From NCBI RefSeq assembly GCF_013035315.1, contig NZ_WQHP01000005.1:320001-384000 (forward strand): a stretch of 64,000 nt of DNA. The letters are read 5' to 3'. The first letter of the stretch is position 1. Each line of letters opens with the position of its first letter. The position numbers and the translations under genes are program-made. The stretch is from Ruegeria arenilitoris (GTDB lineage: Bacteria > Pseudomonadota > Alphaproteobacteria > Rhodobacterales > Rhodobacteraceae). Under the pieces are notes generated by a model. The model had not been told where the DNA came from and ran no database searches. It worked only from the letters and a program-made list of their open reading frames with translations. Positions 62,366-64,000 of this stretch are shown here, piece after piece.

Positions 62366-62965
62366 ATGAGCGACGCACAAGATCACAAGGAAAAGATGCA
62401 GAAGGTGCAGGCCAAGCACCGCAAGAAAGTGTCCGAGGCGATCGACCCGGATCGCGGCCTGGTTCTGATCAATACCGGCAAGGGCAAGGGTAAATCTTCG
62501 GCCGCGTTTGGGGTTGTGATCCGAGCACTGGGCTGGGGCCAGAAGGTCGCCGTTGTGCAATTCATCAAGGGCAAGTGGAAAACCGGTGAGCGGCGGTTCT
62601 TCGAAGAGCGCGATCTGGTCACCTGGCATACGATGGGTGAAGGGTTTACCTGGGACACCCAGGACCGTGAGCGGGACATTGCCGCAGCGAATGCCGCCTT
62701 CGACAAAGCCCGCGCCCTGATGTCCAGCGGCGAATACGATCTGGTCGTGCTGGACGAGATCAACATCGCCCTGCGCTATGAATACCTTTCGGTCGATCAG
62801 GTGATTGACGGGCTGAACGAACGGTCCAAAAAGACCGGCGTGTTTCTGACCGGGCGCGACGCTCCGCAGGCTCTGCGCGATTACGCCGATCTGGTTACCG
62901 AAATGACCGAAGAGAAGCACCCGTTTCAGGCTGGAATCAAAGCCCAACGTGGTGTGGATTTCTGA
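62366..62965 (+). CDS. cobO: Cob(I)yrinic acid a,c-diamide adenosyltransferase
   Basis: 199 residues. LVLINTGKGKGKSSAAFGVV is the P-loop, LVVLDEINIALRY Walker B, and GRDAPQALRDYADLVTEM the C-terminal family motif of CobA/CobO/BtuR. It adenosylates corrinoids in cobalamin synthesis or salvage. No other cobalamin gene is in the window. Start chosen at MSDAQ, after which the family sequence begins. Confidence 0.95.
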   Translation: MSDAQDHKEKMQKVQAKHRKKVSEAIDPDRGLVLINTGKGKGKSSAAFGVVIRALGWGQKVAVVQFIKGKWKTGERRFFEERDLVTWHTMGEGFTWDTQDRERDIAAANAAFDKARALMSSGEYDLVVLDEINIALRYEYLSVDQVIDGLNERSKKTGVFLTGRDAPQALRDYADLVTEMTEEKHPFQAGIKAQRGVDF

Positions 62966-62998
62966 ATATCAGAGCCTAACCAGCCCCATTCGAGGCTG

Positions 62999-63199
62999 CT
63001 AGACCTGCGGGTGTTCGTTCAGAAACCTGACAGACCCGCGTCGGCTTGCGGCGCTGTCTGGCAGTTTTGGCACGTCTTTGGCGACGCTTTTGGCTTTGGG
63101 CGTGTCGACATAGGCGCAATAGTCGCCATTGCAGTTACAGCCGCAGGCCGTTGCCGCCTCGTGTCGCGCCATGATTTCGTCAAGCGGATCGCCCATCAT
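62999..63199 (-). CDS. Small Cys-rich protein of unknown function
   Basis: 66 residues. A CGCNCNGDYC cluster (four cysteines in ten residues) suggests metal or iron-sulfur binding; the rest is polar with a basic tail. I know no family name. It lies tail-to-tail with cobO, 33 bases apart. A weak AGG lies a few bases before the double ATG. Confidence 0.5.
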   Translation of the reverse strand: MMGDPLDEIMARHEAATACGCNCNGDYCAYVDTPKAKSVAKDVPKLPDSAASRRGSVRFLNEHPQV

Positions 63200-63356
63200 C
63201 AAACCCTGCTCATGCGTCGTTTCCGAGGCGGCGGCGTGCCCTCACTATGCGCTGTGCTATGCACGCAGACCGCCTCGAAATCCTGTGCTGGATGTTAGCA
63301 CATCTGGCCTTGGGCTTTATCTGATTATTTTTGTCGGAAATTTCAAGGGGAAATGA

Positions 63357-63384
63357 GCGCGCCCCGATCTGATAATCAGGGCGC
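63357..63384 (-). terminator. Possible terminator of the PhoD-like gene
   Basis: GCGCCC and GGGCGC pair (63359-63364 with 6379-type partner at 63379-63384), continued by GAT/ATC after one mismatch around six bases. It is 20 bases past the gene end on the minus strand; the following T content is low. Confidence 0.4.
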
Positions 63385-63404
63385 GAGGGTATCTGCCTAA
63401 GCGA

Positions 63405-64000
63405 TCAGATTGCTTTGGTTTGTGGGTCAAGCGTGATCGACCAAAGCTCGGTATCGGCGCGGTCCATCAGGCGCACGGTCATCTGCTGAGTGTTTCCGTC
63501 AATGTCGACCAGTCCAAAGAACTGCAAGCCAGCGCTGGGCGGCAGGTTTGCGCCTTGTTCTTCGGTCGGTGCTTTGACGAATTTCACCTCAGGGCCGAAT
63601 GTTCCGTCCAGCCCGTTCGGACCGAAAGTTCCGGCGTGCAGTGGGCCAGATACAAACTCCCAAAACGGCTCAAAATCCTGGAATTGAGCTTTGTTAGGGT
63701 CATAGTAGTGCGCTGCAGTATAGTGCACATCCGCCGTGAACCAGACCGTATTGGTGATGCCCGCGGTTTTGATGAACCGAAGCAGATCAGCGATCTCAAG
63801 CTCGCGCCCCTTGGCAGGACCGCTGTCACCGTTCGAGATCGCCTCGGCCCCAGCTTGTTCCTTCCAGTTGTCCCAGACGATCAGCCCGATGGGCATGTCC
63901 GACGCGATCACTTTCCATGTGGCCTGCGACGAGGCCAGTTCGCGCTTGAGCCAAGCCAGCTGTTCAGCCCCCAGGATGCGCGACTGATCGGTGATCTCAT
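63405..64000 (-). CDS. PhoD-family alkaline phosphatase, C-terminal part
   Basis: The frame is open to the window edge, so the N-terminal part and start are outside. About 197 residues are visible: ILGAEQLAWLKRELASSQATWKVI, then WDNWKE and VWFTADVHYTAAHYYDP, the PhoD metal-binding core (A-D-V-H), and a C-terminal beta part (FFGLVDIDGNTQQMTVRLMD). PhoD enzymes are Tat-exported phosphomono/diesterases that use Ca/Fe and serve phosphate supply; the signal is not in view. Confidence 0.88.
   Translation of the reverse strand, partial: EITDQSRILGAEQLAWLKRELASSQATWKVIASDMPIGLIVWDNWKEQAGAEAISNGDSGPAKGRELEIADLLRFIKTAGITNTVWFTADVHYTAAHYYDPNKAQFQDFEPFWEFVSGPLHAGTFGPNGLDGTFGPEVKFVKAPTEEQGANLPPSAGLQFFGLVDIDGNTQQMTVRLMDRADTELWSITLDPQTKAI

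Noticed and set aside
1-64000. CRISPR arrays, insertion sequences, integrases or toxin-antitoxin pairs
   Set aside because: No regularly spaced repeats, transposase motifs or integrase motifs were seen on reading the sequence and translated frames.

Overview
The window reads as a chromosomal segment of a marine alphaproteobacterium of the Roseobacter/Rhodobacteraceae type. This rests on the set of genes seen together: a petABC cytochrome bc1 operon, a Rhodobacter-type porin, a flavin oxidase/GPH transporter/DUF3833 lipid cluster with RpoE-like promoters, a GAAC-N7-GAAC LexA box of alphaproteobacterial type, type II lumazine synthase under an FMN riboswitch, and CobO. Assignment below family level is not possible from the sequence alone.

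Left flank (1-16.2 kb): the 3' end of an error-prone polymerase gene (dnaE2) that stops before the usual C-terminal OB-fold part; a group III truncated haemoglobin; a DMT permease; an NYN/LOTUS RNase-like protein; glutathione-dependent formaldehyde dehydrogenase; an I78-type inhibitor lipoprotein; and imuB under its own LexA box. Next come a short-chain dehydrogenase and a five-gene operon (FAD amine oxidase-like, chalcone isomerase-like, MFS/GPH transporter, two DUF3833 proteins), divergent from each other and each preceded by TGATCC-N18-TAA, the pattern of RpoE/ChrR singlet-oxygen promoters. A porin and a tightly overlapping tolQ/exbB-exbD-exbD-tonB operon follow.

Centre (16.4-49.8 kb): a large exopolysaccharide locus, visibly more AT-rich with longer spacers. 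It has a complete Wzx/Wzy-type set: ExoY-like initiating transferase, OPX export protein, Wzz/Wzc-like co-polymerase with a degraded P-loop, flippase, ligase/polymerase and at least four glycosyltransferases. It also has three sulfotransferases and a Tat-exported GH9 glucanase. Sugar supply genes are ugd plus a UDP-glucuronate decarboxylase-like gene, a glucose-1-phosphate cytidylyltransferase, a zinc-binding C-methyltransferase, a DegT aminotransferase, Gfo/Idh and SDR oxidoreductases, a DUF4910 protein and a TIM-barrel-like unknown. An HAD phosphatase overlaps a UbiA-like membrane protein, and a GMC oxidoreductase closes the locus. Together these suggest a sulfated, unusual-sugar polysaccharide, with a possible lipid-linked sugar branch. 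A tRNA-Lys gene lies just beyond the right edge.

Right flank (50-64 kb): housekeeping genes: dapF-mtaB, petABC, an XRE/cupin regulator with a GNAT acetyltransferase, a c-type cytochrome, a glutathione S-transferase, a PaiB-like protein, FMN riboswitch-ribH2, aroC-HD hydrolase-DMT permease, cobO, a small Cys-rich protein, and the 3' part of a PhoD-type phosphatase that runs off the window.
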